From Rhodospirillaceae bacterium (lineage in GTDB: Bacteria > Pseudomonadota > Alphaproteobacteria > TMED109 > TMED131): DNA of 20,770 bases. Position 1 is the first letter of the stretch, and every line of letters begins with the position of its first letter. This document shows positions 6,137 to 13,503 of this stretch, piece after piece. The notes under the pieces were generated by a model. It worked only from the letters and a program-made list of their open reading frames with translations. It searched no databases and was not told the origin of the DNA. Made by a program: the position numbers and the translations under genes. The stretch is from positions 1-20,770 of the forward strand of contig CACCMS010000016.1 of NCBI GenBank assembly GCA_902547175.1, written 5' to 3'.

Positions 6137-7840
6137 CTATTTAGGTACTTTAAATGAAACTATCATTGCGCCTTCATTTATATCAGCAAACCTTGGATCT
6201 ATATTAGGCATAAACATTCCAGGAACAGCTCCACAACAACCAGTAGGAAATAAAATAAACTGTTCACCTTTAGCCTCATAAGATATTACGCCTGCTCTGT
6301 TACCTGAGCCTGTATTAAAGCTCCAAAGTTTAGAACCATCTTCAATATCCAAAGCATGAACTGCTCCAAAGCTAGTACCATAAAATAATAACCCTCCAGC
6401 AGTGGTTAAAACAGCCCCAAAGTTTGGTGCATCAAATTCTTGTTGCCACGCTACCTTTCCCGTAGCAGGATCAACTGCTACCAATCTGGGAGCGGGATTA
6501 TCTTTGTGTACTACAGCTGTTACCATTGCATTCCAGCCCAAGTTTCCTTGAATTCTCTCTACCCCTTCTACGACCTCTATTATATTACAATAATCTTGAG
6601 CCATGGTATACCATAGTTGAGTTTTAGGATTATATGATCCAACTCCCCATCCTCTAACTCCTCCTATCCAAGGACATATGGTTCTTTCCTCTCCCGGAAT
6701 ACCTACATATCTATCAGTAATTTCTCCAGTTTTTAAATTTACCTTACCCCAATTAGCTGTTTGAGATAGTTTCCATACATTATTTAACTTACCTTTTTCT
6801 CTATCATAAACGTATACATATCCATTTTTATTTAAATTACTCATTAACTTTTTACCTTCTCTCTCTAAAAATAGAAATTCTCCAGAAGCATCTAGGTCCC
6901 AAACATCATGTGGAACTTGTTGATGATGCCATTTTAATTCTCCATTTTCAGGGTTTAAGGCCACAATACTACTAGTGTAAAGGTTATCACCAGGCCTATC
7001 ATCACCGTCATCCCAGTCTGGCGCAGGGTTGCCGATAGGATAGTAAACTAAATTTAATTCAGGATCAAAAGTACCAGGCATCCAAGGAAAACCTCCACCC
7101 GTTTCTCTATGCTCAGCAAGCCAACTATCTGGGTGATCTCTCAGTGTTTCAAATTCCCATAATATTTCACCTGTTTCTGCGCTAATTCCATATACTCCAC
7201 CCTTAGCAAATAATTCGCCGCCTGCTGGCCCATATACTATTACATCATTGGCAATTACTGGAGGAGAATTAAATAAACAGTTACAATTATCTGTATCCAA
7301 AACTTTTGTCTTCCAAACAACTTCGCCATTTTTTCTATCCAATGCCACTGCTTGTCCGTCTAAGGTGCCAAAGAAAACATACTTATTTCCAACAGCTAAG
7401 CCTCTCGAATAAGGTGCAAATAATAATGAATTTTCATCCATACCGCCTTGCGCTTTTCTCTTTTTTAACTCAGTAAACTCATGAGAATATTTCCAAATTT
7501 GCTCACCGCTATAGCCATCTATTGCAAAGACCACATTAAATGAAGCTATGTAATAAATTATCCCATCAACAGCAATAGGTGTACCTTGTAATCCCATAGT
7601 TACTTTACCAGGCTGATGCATCCAGGCTGGAGCCAACTTATTAACATTTTTTTTATTAATACTATCCAAAGCAGAAAAACTATATCCTAAATAAGATCCA
7701 TGAAATACTGGCCAGTCTCCTTTTGCTAATCCTTCATTAGCAACACCAGGCATGGCTACTCTATTGTTATAATTAGCTAAATCATCAGACTGCGATGCAC
7801 TAACAAAAAGAAAAAGAAATAAACTTATAATTTTAAACAT
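6137..7840 (-). CDS. PQQ-dependent alcohol/methanol-type dehydrogenase (quinoprotein)
   Basis: A 567-residue periplasmic beta-propeller oxidoreductase that oxidises an alcohol (substrate unknown) and passes electrons to a cytochrome c. A signal peptide covers about 1-18. Propeller repeats of the AxDxxTGxxxW type recur (e.g. 106-116, 166-176, 218-228, 456-465, 496-506). Likely metal/PQQ ligands are Glu209, Asn271 in GNPAP, and Asp315 in HDVWDLDA. Asp317, two residues after the catalytic Asp, is the residue pattern linked to lanthanide rather than calcium use in XoxF-, ExaF- and PedH-type enzymes. The vicinal Cys-Cys usually found before the RGLA segment is absent (FAPYSRGLA, 141-149); a Cys535-Cys536 pair lies near the C-terminus instead. 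No fused haem domain is present, so a separate cytochrome is needed; one is encoded in the same operon. This is the first gene of the leftward operon, with a strong GGGAGGT ribosome site. It is visibly richer in GC than its neighbours. Confidence 0.93.
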   Translation of the reverse strand: MFKIISLFLFLFVSASQSDDLANYNNRVAMPGVANEGLAKGDWPVFHGSYLGYSFSALDSINKKNVNKLAPAWMHQPGKVTMGLQGTPIAVDGIIYYIASFNVVFAIDGYSGEQIWKYSHEFTELKKRKAQGGMDENSLLFAPYSRGLAVGNKYVFFGTLDGQAVALDRKNGEVVWKTKVLDTDNCNCLFNSPPVIANDVIVYGPAGGELFAKGGVYGISAETGEILWEFETLRDHPDSWLAEHRETGGGFPWMPGTFDPELNLVYYPIGNPAPDWDDGDDRPGDNLYTSSIVALNPENGELKWHHQQVPHDVWDLDASGEFLFLEREGKKLMSNLNKNGYVYVYDREKGKLNNVWKLSQTANWGKVNLKTGEITDRYVGIPGEERTICPWIGGVRGWGVGSYNPKTQLWYTMAQDYCNIIEVVEGVERIQGNLGWNAMVTAVVHKDNPAPRLVAVDPATGKVAWQQEFDAPNFGAVLTTAGGLLFYGTSFGAVHALDIEDGSKLWSFNTGSGNRAGVISYEAKGEQFILFPTGCCGAVPGMFMPNIDPRFADINEGAMIVSFKVPK

Positions 7841-7959
7841 AATACCTCCCTAATATTATTATATTATGATTTAAAATAGCATTTTATTGACTTTTTTAAA
7901 GTGCATAACTTTTTCGAAATAATAATTTATTAAATAAAATTTTATTCTATACTTAGCAC
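7841..7959. promoter_or_regulatory. Divergent promoter region between quinoprotein operon and PilZ-EAL pair
   Basis: A 119-bp, very AT-rich gap, and the only long intergenic space in the c-di-GMP locus. Leftward: GGGAGGT (7844-7850 on minus) is the ribosome site, and TATAAT (7858-7863 on minus) could be a -10 box giving a leader of about 10 nt; no convincing -35 was found. Rightward: TATACT at 7948-7953 is a possible -10 box whose start point would fall at or beside the ATG at 7960, and no ribosome site is visible, so the PilZ transcript may be leaderless. Box assignments are by eye and tentative. No clear operator palindrome was seen. Confidence 0.4.
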
Positions 7960-8283
7960 ATGAGTGTAACCAGAAAGCATGCGAGGCATAAATTACCTGT
8001 TCAGCTATTTTATGATAATCAGCACTTAAAACTTATAGACTTCAGTTTAGGTGGAGCTGGTGCAGAATTAGGTAACATTCAGCCACCCGATTCGGGTAGC
8101 ACCTTAAAGTTAGTTTTAATTTTTCCCTATAATGGAGAGAACGTAGGATGGGAGGTTTCTGCTAAAGTTGTCAGAGTAGATCCAAAAAATAATTTCATAG
8201 CATTCGAATTTATAGAAGATGAATCTTTTAAAAAATTTTCTTTAGCTTTTTATGAAGAAATGAGAAAAAAAGGAATAATATAA
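7960..8283 (+). CDS. PilZ-domain c-di-GMP receptor
   Basis: A single-domain 107-residue cytoplasmic PilZ protein. Both c-di-GMP binding motifs are present: RxxxR as Arg5-KHA-Arg9 and DxSxxG as Asp27-Phe-Ser29-Leu-Gly-Gly32. The remainder (KVVRVDPKNNFIAFEF and a short C-terminal helix) fits the PilZ barrel. It is the first gene of a two-gene rightward operon, 3 bp before the EAL gene, and is divergent from the operon that ends in the cyclase. No output domain is fused, so it probably acts by binding another protein that is not encoded here. A leaderless start is possible because no ribosome site precedes the ATG. The identification is strong; the target is unknown. Confidence 0.9.
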   Translation: MSVTRKHARHKLPVQLFYDNQHLKLIDFSLGGAGAELGNIQPPDSGSTLKLVLIFPYNGENVGWEVSAKVVRVDPKNNFIAFEFIEDESFKKFSLAFYEEMRKKGII

Positions 8284-8286
8284 ATT

Positions 8287-9282
8287 ATGAATTTCACTGA
8301 AATAAAGAAAATCTTATCAAACTCAGATATTGCATTTTTTGAAGTAGACAATAATAATTATATAAAATGGAAAAATCACTCTTTCATAAAATTATTTAAT
8401 TTTATAGAAAGTAAAAAATTAAATGGTCATTTAACTTTTCAACATAAATCACAAAATAATTTTCTAATTTTAAAATTTATTAAAAAAAATATTTCTTATA
8501 AAGTTGATTTATTAGTTAAAAGAAAAAATAATAGTATTTATAAAATTAATGACAGCCAAATTAGTAAATTAAAAGTCTTACAAGATGGGATGAATTGCTT
8601 TAAAAAGGGCGAAATTAAATTTGCAATACAAAAACAATATGATTTAAATAAATCTAAAATATCTGGATATGAATTCTTAGCTAGAATGTATTTACAGAAT
8701 GGTACTTTAATATCTAATGAAGACTTTATGCCAATGATAGATAGCACTTATCAGTTAAAAATCTTAATACCAATAGCACTAAGTAAAATATCTAATATAA
8801 AAAAACATTTAAAAAATAAAATATATTGGATTAATGTTTCTTGTGAAAATTTAGAACAAATATCTTTTTATAAAATATTTTCTAATTTAGTAAAAAAAAA
8901 TAACTTAGAAAATAAAAACATTGGAATAGAAATCACTGAAAGTAATAAAATAAAATCCAATAAAAATATTTTAGATACATTATTAAAACTTAAGGCTAAT
9001 AAATTCTCGATAGCAATGGACGATTTTGGTGCAGGATATGCTAATATTAAAAGACTATCAATCTTCCCTGTGGATATAGTAAAGTTAGATAAGTTATTTG
9101 TTTCTGACATTAAAAATAAAAAAACCCAATTATTAGTAAAAGGAATAACAGAAATAGGAAATAAAATTGGCTTTTCACTGCTCGCAGAAGGAATTGAAAC
9201 TAATGACGACTTAATGGTAATTAAAAAAATGGGAGTAAAGTTTGGACAAGGATATTTTCTAGGTAAGCCTGAAATTATGTAA
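8287..9282 (+). CDS. EAL-domain c-di-GMP phosphodiesterase
   Basis: A 331-residue cytoplasmic protein. Residues 1-90 form a poorly conserved, PAS-like N-terminal region (FFEVDNNNYIKWKN at 17-30). From about 105 onward it is an EAL domain expected to hydrolyse c-di-GMP to pGpG. The signature is EFLARM (Glu129) in place of EALLRW. Other catalytic and metal residues look intact: Asn183 (INVS), Glu215 (EITES), Asp245-Asp246 (DDFGAGY), Lys267 (VKLD), Glu301 and Glu304 (AEGIET), and Gln321 (GQGYFLGKP). It is therefore probably active, not a degenerate sensor. It sits 3 bp after the PilZ gene and ends 4 bp from the convergent gshA. Together with the cyclase operon it supplies the degradation arm of the circuit. 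Confidence 0.92.
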   Translation: MNFTEIKKILSNSDIAFFEVDNNNYIKWKNHSFIKLFNFIESKKLNGHLTFQHKSQNNFLILKFIKKNISYKVDLLVKRKNNSIYKINDSQISKLKVLQDGMNCFKKGEIKFAIQKQYDLNKSKISGYEFLARMYLQNGTLISNEDFMPMIDSTYQLKILIPIALSKISNIKKHLKNKIYWINVSCENLEQISFYKIFSNLVKKNNLENKNIGIEITESNKIKSNKNILDTLLKLKANKFSIAMDDFGAGYANIKRLSIFPVDIVKLDKLFVSDIKNKKTQLLVKGITEIGNKIGFSLLAEGIETNDDLMVIKKMGVKFGQGYFLGKPEIM

Positions 9283-9286
9283 TTTC

Positions 9287-10648
9287 TTAATAAGACATTT
9301 CTTTTATTAGACTTGTAATATTGCCATCCCAAGTATTATTATAGTCAAGTAATAATTGTTCAGCTGGTGTCATTTTTTCAGTAATTGTTTCTTCTAAGAC
9401 TTTTAAGAAATGAGTTTCGTTAAGCCCACTTTCGTCAGTAATATTTCTCTTATTTAAGCCTTCTCTAGAATAATTTATTAACTCTGAGGCTACTTCATTT
9501 ACAATAATACCATCAACTTTAGCTTTTAGCCCATCTTTTGCAACATCATATGATAGTTTTTCTACCATTTCAAAATTCCACTTTTTACATAAATCTAAGG
9601 CTTTACTTAAAGCTAAATCATCATAAAGCAATCCTACCCAAAAAGCAGGCAAAGCGCAGGTTCTCCTCCAACTTCCTGCATCAGCACCTCTAACCTCTAT
9701 AAACTGTTTAATCCTCACTTCAGTAAAAATTGTTGATAAATGATCCTCCCAGTCGCTTATAGTTGGTTTTTCTCCAGGTAATTGAACTAATTCTCCTTTT
9801 AAAAAATCATTGAATGAACTTCCTGAACAATCAATATATTTACCTTCTCTTTTTACAAAATACATTGGAACTGAAAGTGCAAAATTGATGTATTTGAAAA
9901 AATTAAAATCTTCATCAAAAGCTACTTTTAAAACTCCACATCTATCAGGGTCAGTATCCATCCATATATATCTTCTTTTACTTAAAAAACCATTCGGTTT
10001 TCCCATACTTAATGGAGAGTTTGCAAATAAGGCAGTTATGATAGGTTGGATTTTTACCGAAAGTAATGTTTTCATTTGCATGTCTTGTTCACCTGAATAA
10101 TCTAAATTAGCTTGAACAGTGCAGGTATTTAACATCATATCTAAGCCTTTCGTACCTTTTGTAGGCATATAGTTTTTCATGATTTTATACCTTGGTTTGG
10201 GCATCCATGGAACAGCATCTCTATTGTCTTGCGGTCTTAATCCTAGTCCTAATAATGTGATGTTAAGTTTTTTACCTGCCTCTTTTACTAACTTCAAATG
10301 TTCATTGGTTTCTTTACAAGCACTGTGGATGTCTTCTAAGGGAGCTCCTGATAGTTCTATCTGACCTCCTGGTTCTAATGTTATTGACTGCTTGTCTTTT
10401 TTTAACCCAATTACCTTACCCTCTTCAATTACTTTCTCCCAACCAAACTTTGAAATTTCATTTAAAAAGCTTTCTATTCCGTTTAAACTCTCATAATCAG
10501 CAGGTGTAAAAATATTTTTTTGTTCAGAGAAGTTGTAAGCAAACTTTTCATGCTCTGTACCTACCTTCCAGTCCTTTTTGTTTTTATTACCTAATTTAAA
10601 CCACTCTACTAATTGTTCTTTAGACTCTATTGCCTTTTCTGAATTCAT
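9287..10648 (-). CDS. gshA: Glutamate-cysteine ligase, plant/alphaproteobacterial type
   Basis: A 453-residue cytoplasmic enzyme catalysing ATP-dependent joining of glutamate and cysteine, the first step of glutathione synthesis. Family marks include KVGTEHEKFAYNF (28-40), ITLEPGGQIELSGAPLE (89-105), LGLGLRPQ (133-140), TCTVQANLDYSGEQDM (175-190), the ALFANSPLSMGKPNGFLSKR stretch (206-225) and the RGADAGSWRR block. Length and motifs fit the GCS2-type enzymes shared by alphaproteobacteria and plants, not the E. coli type. It lies 6 bp after rsmE on the same strand, an arrangement typical of alphaproteobacteria, so they are probably cotranscribed. The 3' end faces the EAL gene. Confidence 0.95.
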   Translation of the reverse strand: MNSEKAIESKEQLVEWFKLGNKNKKDWKVGTEHEKFAYNFSEQKNIFTPADYESLNGIESFLNEISKFGWEKVIEEGKVIGLKKDKQSITLEPGGQIELSGAPLEDIHSACKETNEHLKLVKEAGKKLNITLLGLGLRPQDNRDAVPWMPKPRYKIMKNYMPTKGTKGLDMMLNTCTVQANLDYSGEQDMQMKTLLSVKIQPIITALFANSPLSMGKPNGFLSKRRYIWMDTDPDRCGVLKVAFDEDFNFFKYINFALSVPMYFVKREGKYIDCSGSSFNDFLKGELVQLPGEKPTISDWEDHLSTIFTEVRIKQFIEVRGADAGSWRRTCALPAFWVGLLYDDLALSKALDLCKKWNFEMVEKLSYDVAKDGLKAKVDGIIVNEVASELINYSREGLNKRNITDESGLNETHFLKVLEETITEKMTPAEQLLLDYNNTWDGNITSLIKEMSY

Positions 10649-10654
10649 TTATAT

Positions 10655-11374
10655 TTACTCTGTATAACTATTTATAATTGATATTGCTAAAACCGCAGCA
10701 GTCTCTGCTCTCAAAATTCTATCAAAAAGCTTTATAGATTTAACATGACTGAAACTTTTTATAAGTTTCTCTTCTTTATTAGAAAAACCTCCTTCTGGAC
10801 CTATTAAGAAAGAAATTTTTTTTTTATTTATTTTTGTGAGATTATTTTGCAAATAATCATCCTCTCTATTCTCATTACAAAAAAATAGAATATCAGAGTT
10901 TTCTTGAGTTTGCTTTAAAATATTTAATAAAGTACTTTTTTTGTGTAGTATCGGTAGAGTTAATCTTTCAGATACCTCAGATGCTTCTATAATATGAGAT
11001 AAAACTTTTTTTTCATTAAAATTTTTATTATTTGTCCTATCTGTAACTATTGGAGTTATTTGTTCAATTCCTAGCTCTGTAACTTTTTCAATCATCCATC
11101 TTATATTGTGATTCTTTATTAAAGAAAAGTATAATTTTGGACCATACTCTTTGGTTTGTTTTCTTATTTGTTTTTTGCAAGTTAAGTGATCAATATTAAA
11201 ATCAATTTCTGTTTCCCATTCTCCATCTATTCCATTAAAAATATTTACAACTTTTCCTTCAGACAGTCTTAGAACATTTTTTAAGTAATGCTTATTATTA
11301 CTATTTAATTTTATCTTAATTTTAGCTTTTAACTCTTTATTGATAAATAATCTTGGTATATTCTTATTGCTCAT
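10655..11374 (-). CDS. rsmE: 16S rRNA (uracil-1498-N3)-methyltransferase
   Basis: A 239-residue SPOUT-family methyltransferase that methylates U1498 of 16S rRNA using S-adenosylmethionine. An N-terminal PUA-like part (RLFINKEL, then HYLKNVLRLSEGKVVNIFNG at 29-48) precedes the knotted catalytic domain, with EKVTELGIEQITPIVTDR (96-113), FLIGPEGGFSNKE (189-201) and RILRAETAAVLA (219-230). Length is normal for the family. The ATG at 11374 lies only 6 bp from the divergent ubiA ATG. A run of ten A's on the coding strand (10816-10825) encodes consecutive lysines and is a possible slippage site. It is first in the rsmE-gshA pair. Confidence 0.95.
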   Translation of the reverse strand: MSNKNIPRLFINKELKAKIKIKLNSNNKHYLKNVLRLSEGKVVNIFNGIDGEWETEIDFNIDHLTCKKQIRKQTKEYGPKLYFSLIKNHNIRWMIEKVTELGIEQITPIVTDRTNNKNFNEKKVLSHIIEASEVSERLTLPILHKKSTLLNILKQTQENSDILFFCNENREDDYLQNNLTKINKKKISFLIGPEGGFSNKEEKLIKSFSHVKSIKLFDRILRAETAAVLAISIINSYTE

Positions 11375-11380
11375 ACATAT
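11375..11380. promoter_or_regulatory. Six-base divergent start region of rsmE and ubiA
   Basis: The two ATG codons are separated only by ACATAT. Neither gene can have a normal promoter plus leader in this gap, so each promoter must lie inside the opposite gene, or one or both transcripts begin at or near the start codon. No ribosome site is possible within the gap itself. Confidence 0.55.
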
Positions 11381-12229
11381 ATGTCTATAATAAAAAAATT
11401 TTTTTTAGCATCGAGATATGATAAACCCCACGGAATATTATTACTATATTTTCCTTGTATTTGGGGAATTAATTTAAGTAGTGCTAATACAACGAATTAT
11501 ATATTTCTATATTTTATTTTTTTTATAGGAGCCTGCGGCATGAGAGCCTTAGGTTGTTTATGGAACGATTATAATGACAAAGATTTTGATATTAAAGTAA
11601 AAAGAACAAAGTCAAGGCTTATAGCCTCTAAAAAAATTACAAATAAAACTATTGTAATCTTTTGTTTTATAAATGGTTGTATAGGTTCAATGCCACTATA
11701 CTTTATTCCAATAAATTCAATTATAACTTCTTTAAGTATATTACCAATTATAATTATTTATCCTTTTATGAAGAGATTTACCTGGTGGCCACAGCTGTGG
11801 TTAGGGATATGTTTCAATTGGGGAGTATTAGTTGGTTTTTCTGTTTATGATTACAATTTATTCAACTTAGAATTAATATTATTTTATATAGGTTCTGTTT
11901 TCTTCACAATTGGATACGATACTATTTATGGGTTTCAAGATATAAAAGATGATGAAAAAATTGGGATTAAATCTACTTCTGTAAAATTTAAAAGTAACGC
12001 AAAATTATTTTTGTTTATTATTTATTTTATTGCCTTTTCTTTTTGGACATCTTCTTTAGTTTTACTTCAAAACTCTATTTTAACACTAGCAATATTTATT
12101 TTTCTATGTCTTTTAATTTTAATTAAAGTACTTTCGACAAATACAAAAGAACCCAACGAATGCAAAAAAACTTTTATTTATAATAGTTATTTCAGTCTAG
12201 GTATCATATTTGTGTTAATAGGAGCATAA
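11381..12229 (+). CDS. ubiA: 4-hydroxybenzoate polyprenyltransferase
   Basis: A 282-residue integral inner-membrane prenyltransferase that attaches the polyprenyl tail to 4-hydroxybenzoate in ubiquinone synthesis. N-terminal ASRYDKPHGILLLYFPCIWG (10-29) matches the family start. The first Mg-diphosphate motif is NDYNDKDFD (62-70, NDxxDxxxD) and the second is YDTIYGFQDIKDDEKIG (179-195). Seven to nine hydrophobic helices are evident. It starts 6 bp from divergent rsmE and is followed 2 bp later by a glycosyltransferase-like gene, probably in the same transcript. Homologous UbiA enzymes prenylate other aromatics, but the motifs and neighbourhood favour UbiA. Confidence 0.93.
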   Translation: MSIIKKFFLASRYDKPHGILLLYFPCIWGINLSSANTTNYIFLYFIFFIGACGMRALGCLWNDYNDKDFDIKVKRTKSRLIASKKITNKTIVIFCFINGCIGSMPLYFIPINSIITSLSILPIIIIYPFMKRFTWWPQLWLGICFNWGVLVGFSVYDYNLFNLELILFYIGSVFFTIGYDTIYGFQDIKDDEKIGIKSTSVKFKSNAKLFLFIIYFIAFSFWTSSLVLLQNSILTLAIFIFLCLLILIKVLSTNTKEPNECKKTFIYNSYFSLGIIFVLIGA

Positions 12230-12231
12230 AG

Positions 12232-12867
12232 TTGAAGCTGGATATCTCTTTAATTACTCCTACATATAATGAGCAAAAAAATATAAATATTATAAAAGAA
12301 AATATAAATTTACTAAAACCCAAAGAAGTAATTATCGTTGATGGAAACTCAACTGATAATACCAGAAAGCTATTAAAAAATTATGAAATAATTACAACTA
12401 AAGCATCTAGAGGTACTCAACTTAAAAAAGGAGCTAAACATAGCAAGCAAGAGTGGCTTTTTTTTATTCATGCAGATACCAAGCTTCATATAGGAAATAT
12501 TGAAGACATTAAGTATTTTATTAATAAAGAAAATATTCATAAAGTAGGTTTTTTTCATTTAAAGTTTAATAACTCTTCTATTTTTGCATATTTCATATCT
12601 AAATGGGCAAACTTTAGATCGAAAGTTTTTAATATGCCTTTTGGAGACCAATGTTTATTAATTAATAGACTATATTATGAGAGTATTGGTGGATATGAAA
12701 AAATTGATATGATGGAAGATATGGAAATAATGCTAAAAATACCAAATAAAAATAAAATTTTTTTTAAATCTTATATTGAAACTTCATTTAATAAATATAA
12801 AAATAATGGAATTTTAACTCAGTCATTTAAAAATATTTTCAATCAAATTTCTTTTCTAATAAGATGA
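12232..12867 (+). CDS. GT-A glycosyltransferase, TIGR04283 type ('transferase 2')
   Basis: A 211-residue cytoplasmic family-2-like glycosyltransferase of the type annotated 'TIGR04283, arsenosugar biosynthesis' or 'rSAM/selenodomain-associated transferase 2'. The nucleotide-sugar site shows SLITPTYNEQ (6-15), VDGNSTDNT (36-44), ASRGTQLKKGA (58-68) and HADT (80-83). The acceptor side has FGDQCL (137-142), GGYEKIDMMEDMEI (153-166). The TTG start at 12232 is supported by AGGAG about eight bases upstream and by the conserved N-terminus. It overlaps the next gene by 4 bp (ATGA). The donor and acceptor are unknown; no arsenic or radical-SAM gene is visible in the window. Confidence 0.8.
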   Translation: MKLDISLITPTYNEQKNINIIKENINLLKPKEVIIVDGNSTDNTRKLLKNYEIITTKASRGTQLKKGAKHSKQEWLFFIHADTKLHIGNIEDIKYFINKENIHKVGFFHLKFNNSSIFAYFISKWANFRSKVFNMPFGDQCLLINRLYYESIGGYEKIDMMEDMEIMLKIPNKNKIFFKSYIETSFNKYKNNGILTQSFKNIFNQISFLIR

Positions 12868-13454
12868 AAAAAAAAATTTTTATAATGGGCAAATCGCCCT
12901 TTCAAGGATTAATTAAAAATAGATTATCTAAAGAGATAGGTTATAGAAAAAGTAAAAGATTAGTAACCAAAGCTATCGAAAAAGTTAATAAAATTTTTCT
13001 GCATAAAAAAAAAGAGTATAGCCTTTCATGGTACTTATTACCTTACCAAAAATTTAGAACATATTCCTTTACTATAAGTAAAGATACTATTTTACAACCT
13101 AAAGGCAATTTAGGTCATAAAATGTGGAATTTACTTAGAATTCAAAATAGTTTATCTATAATTGTAGGTACTGATATTCCTAGTTTAAATATAATTGCAA
13201 TATCTTTAGCTTTTAAAAAGCTTAAAACTGCCGATATAGTAATAGGTCCCACATATGATGGAGGATTTTGGTTGATAGGGCACTCCACTAAAAAAAAACA
13301 TCCCAATCCTTTTAATAATATTAGATGGAGCACCGAGAATACTTTGTCTGATCTAATTATAAATTTAAAAAAAATGAAACTTTCTTATGAATTTACACAT
13401 AAACTAAGAGATATTGACAATAAAGCTGATTATTGCGAAAATATAAGAGATTAG
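12864..13454 (+). CDS. DUF2064/TIGR04282-type transferase ('transferase 1')
   Basis: A 196-residue nucleotidyltransferase-fold protein of the DUF2064/TIGR04282 family, which usually accompanies TIGR04283 proteins. Recognisable parts are KSPFQGLIKNRLSKEIG (10-26, equivalent to the KxPxPGxVKTRL signature), VGTDIPSL (101-108), IGPTYDGGFWLIG (127-139) and the late WSTENTL and LRDIDNKADY segments. The canonical Thr of KTRL is Asn here. Translation is coupled to the previous gene by an ATGA overlap. The pair probably acts together on one small-molecule or lipid acceptor; the product is not predictable from sequence. Confidence 0.78.
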   Translation: MKKKIFIMGKSPFQGLIKNRLSKEIGYRKSKRLVTKAIEKVNKIFLHKKKEYSLSWYLLPYQKFRTYSFTISKDTILQPKGNLGHKMWNLLRIQNSLSIIVGTDIPSLNIIAISLAFKKLKTADIVIGPTYDGGFWLIGHSTKKKHPNPFNNIRWSTENTLSDLIINLKKMKLSYEFTHKLRDIDNKADYCENIRD

Positions 13455-13503
13455 TATTTACTAATGAGACGTATATTTTAATAACCTTTGAAGGGAGAAA
13501 ATT
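13455..13503 (+). promoter_or_regulatory. Leader and ribosome site of proteorhodopsin
   Basis: A 49-bp gap before the rhodopsin gene holding AAGGGAG (13491-13497), six bases before the ATG, one of the best ribosome sites in the window. TATATT at 13472-13477 is a weak -10 candidate; no matching -35 box was found. A separate promoter for the rhodopsin is likely, but I cannot place it with confidence. Confidence 0.5.

Noticed and set aside
9271..9286. Inverted repeat GAAATTATGTAATTTC at the EAL/gshA junction
   Set aside because: Short AT-only stem with no adjacent T-run; too weak to call a terminator.
8868..9332. Minus-strand open frame of 154 codons across the EAL gene
   Set aside because: It is antisense to intact EAL catalytic motifs and overlaps the gshA end; a shadow.
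9810..10100. Plus-strand open frame of 96 codons inside gshA
   Set aside because: Antisense shadow of a strongly conserved gene; no recognisable domain and no ribosome site support.
13414..13419. TTGACA hexamer upstream of proteorhodopsin as a -35 box
   Set aside because: It is within the preceding coding sequence, and the nearest TATAAG is about 22 bases away, too far for a normal promoter.
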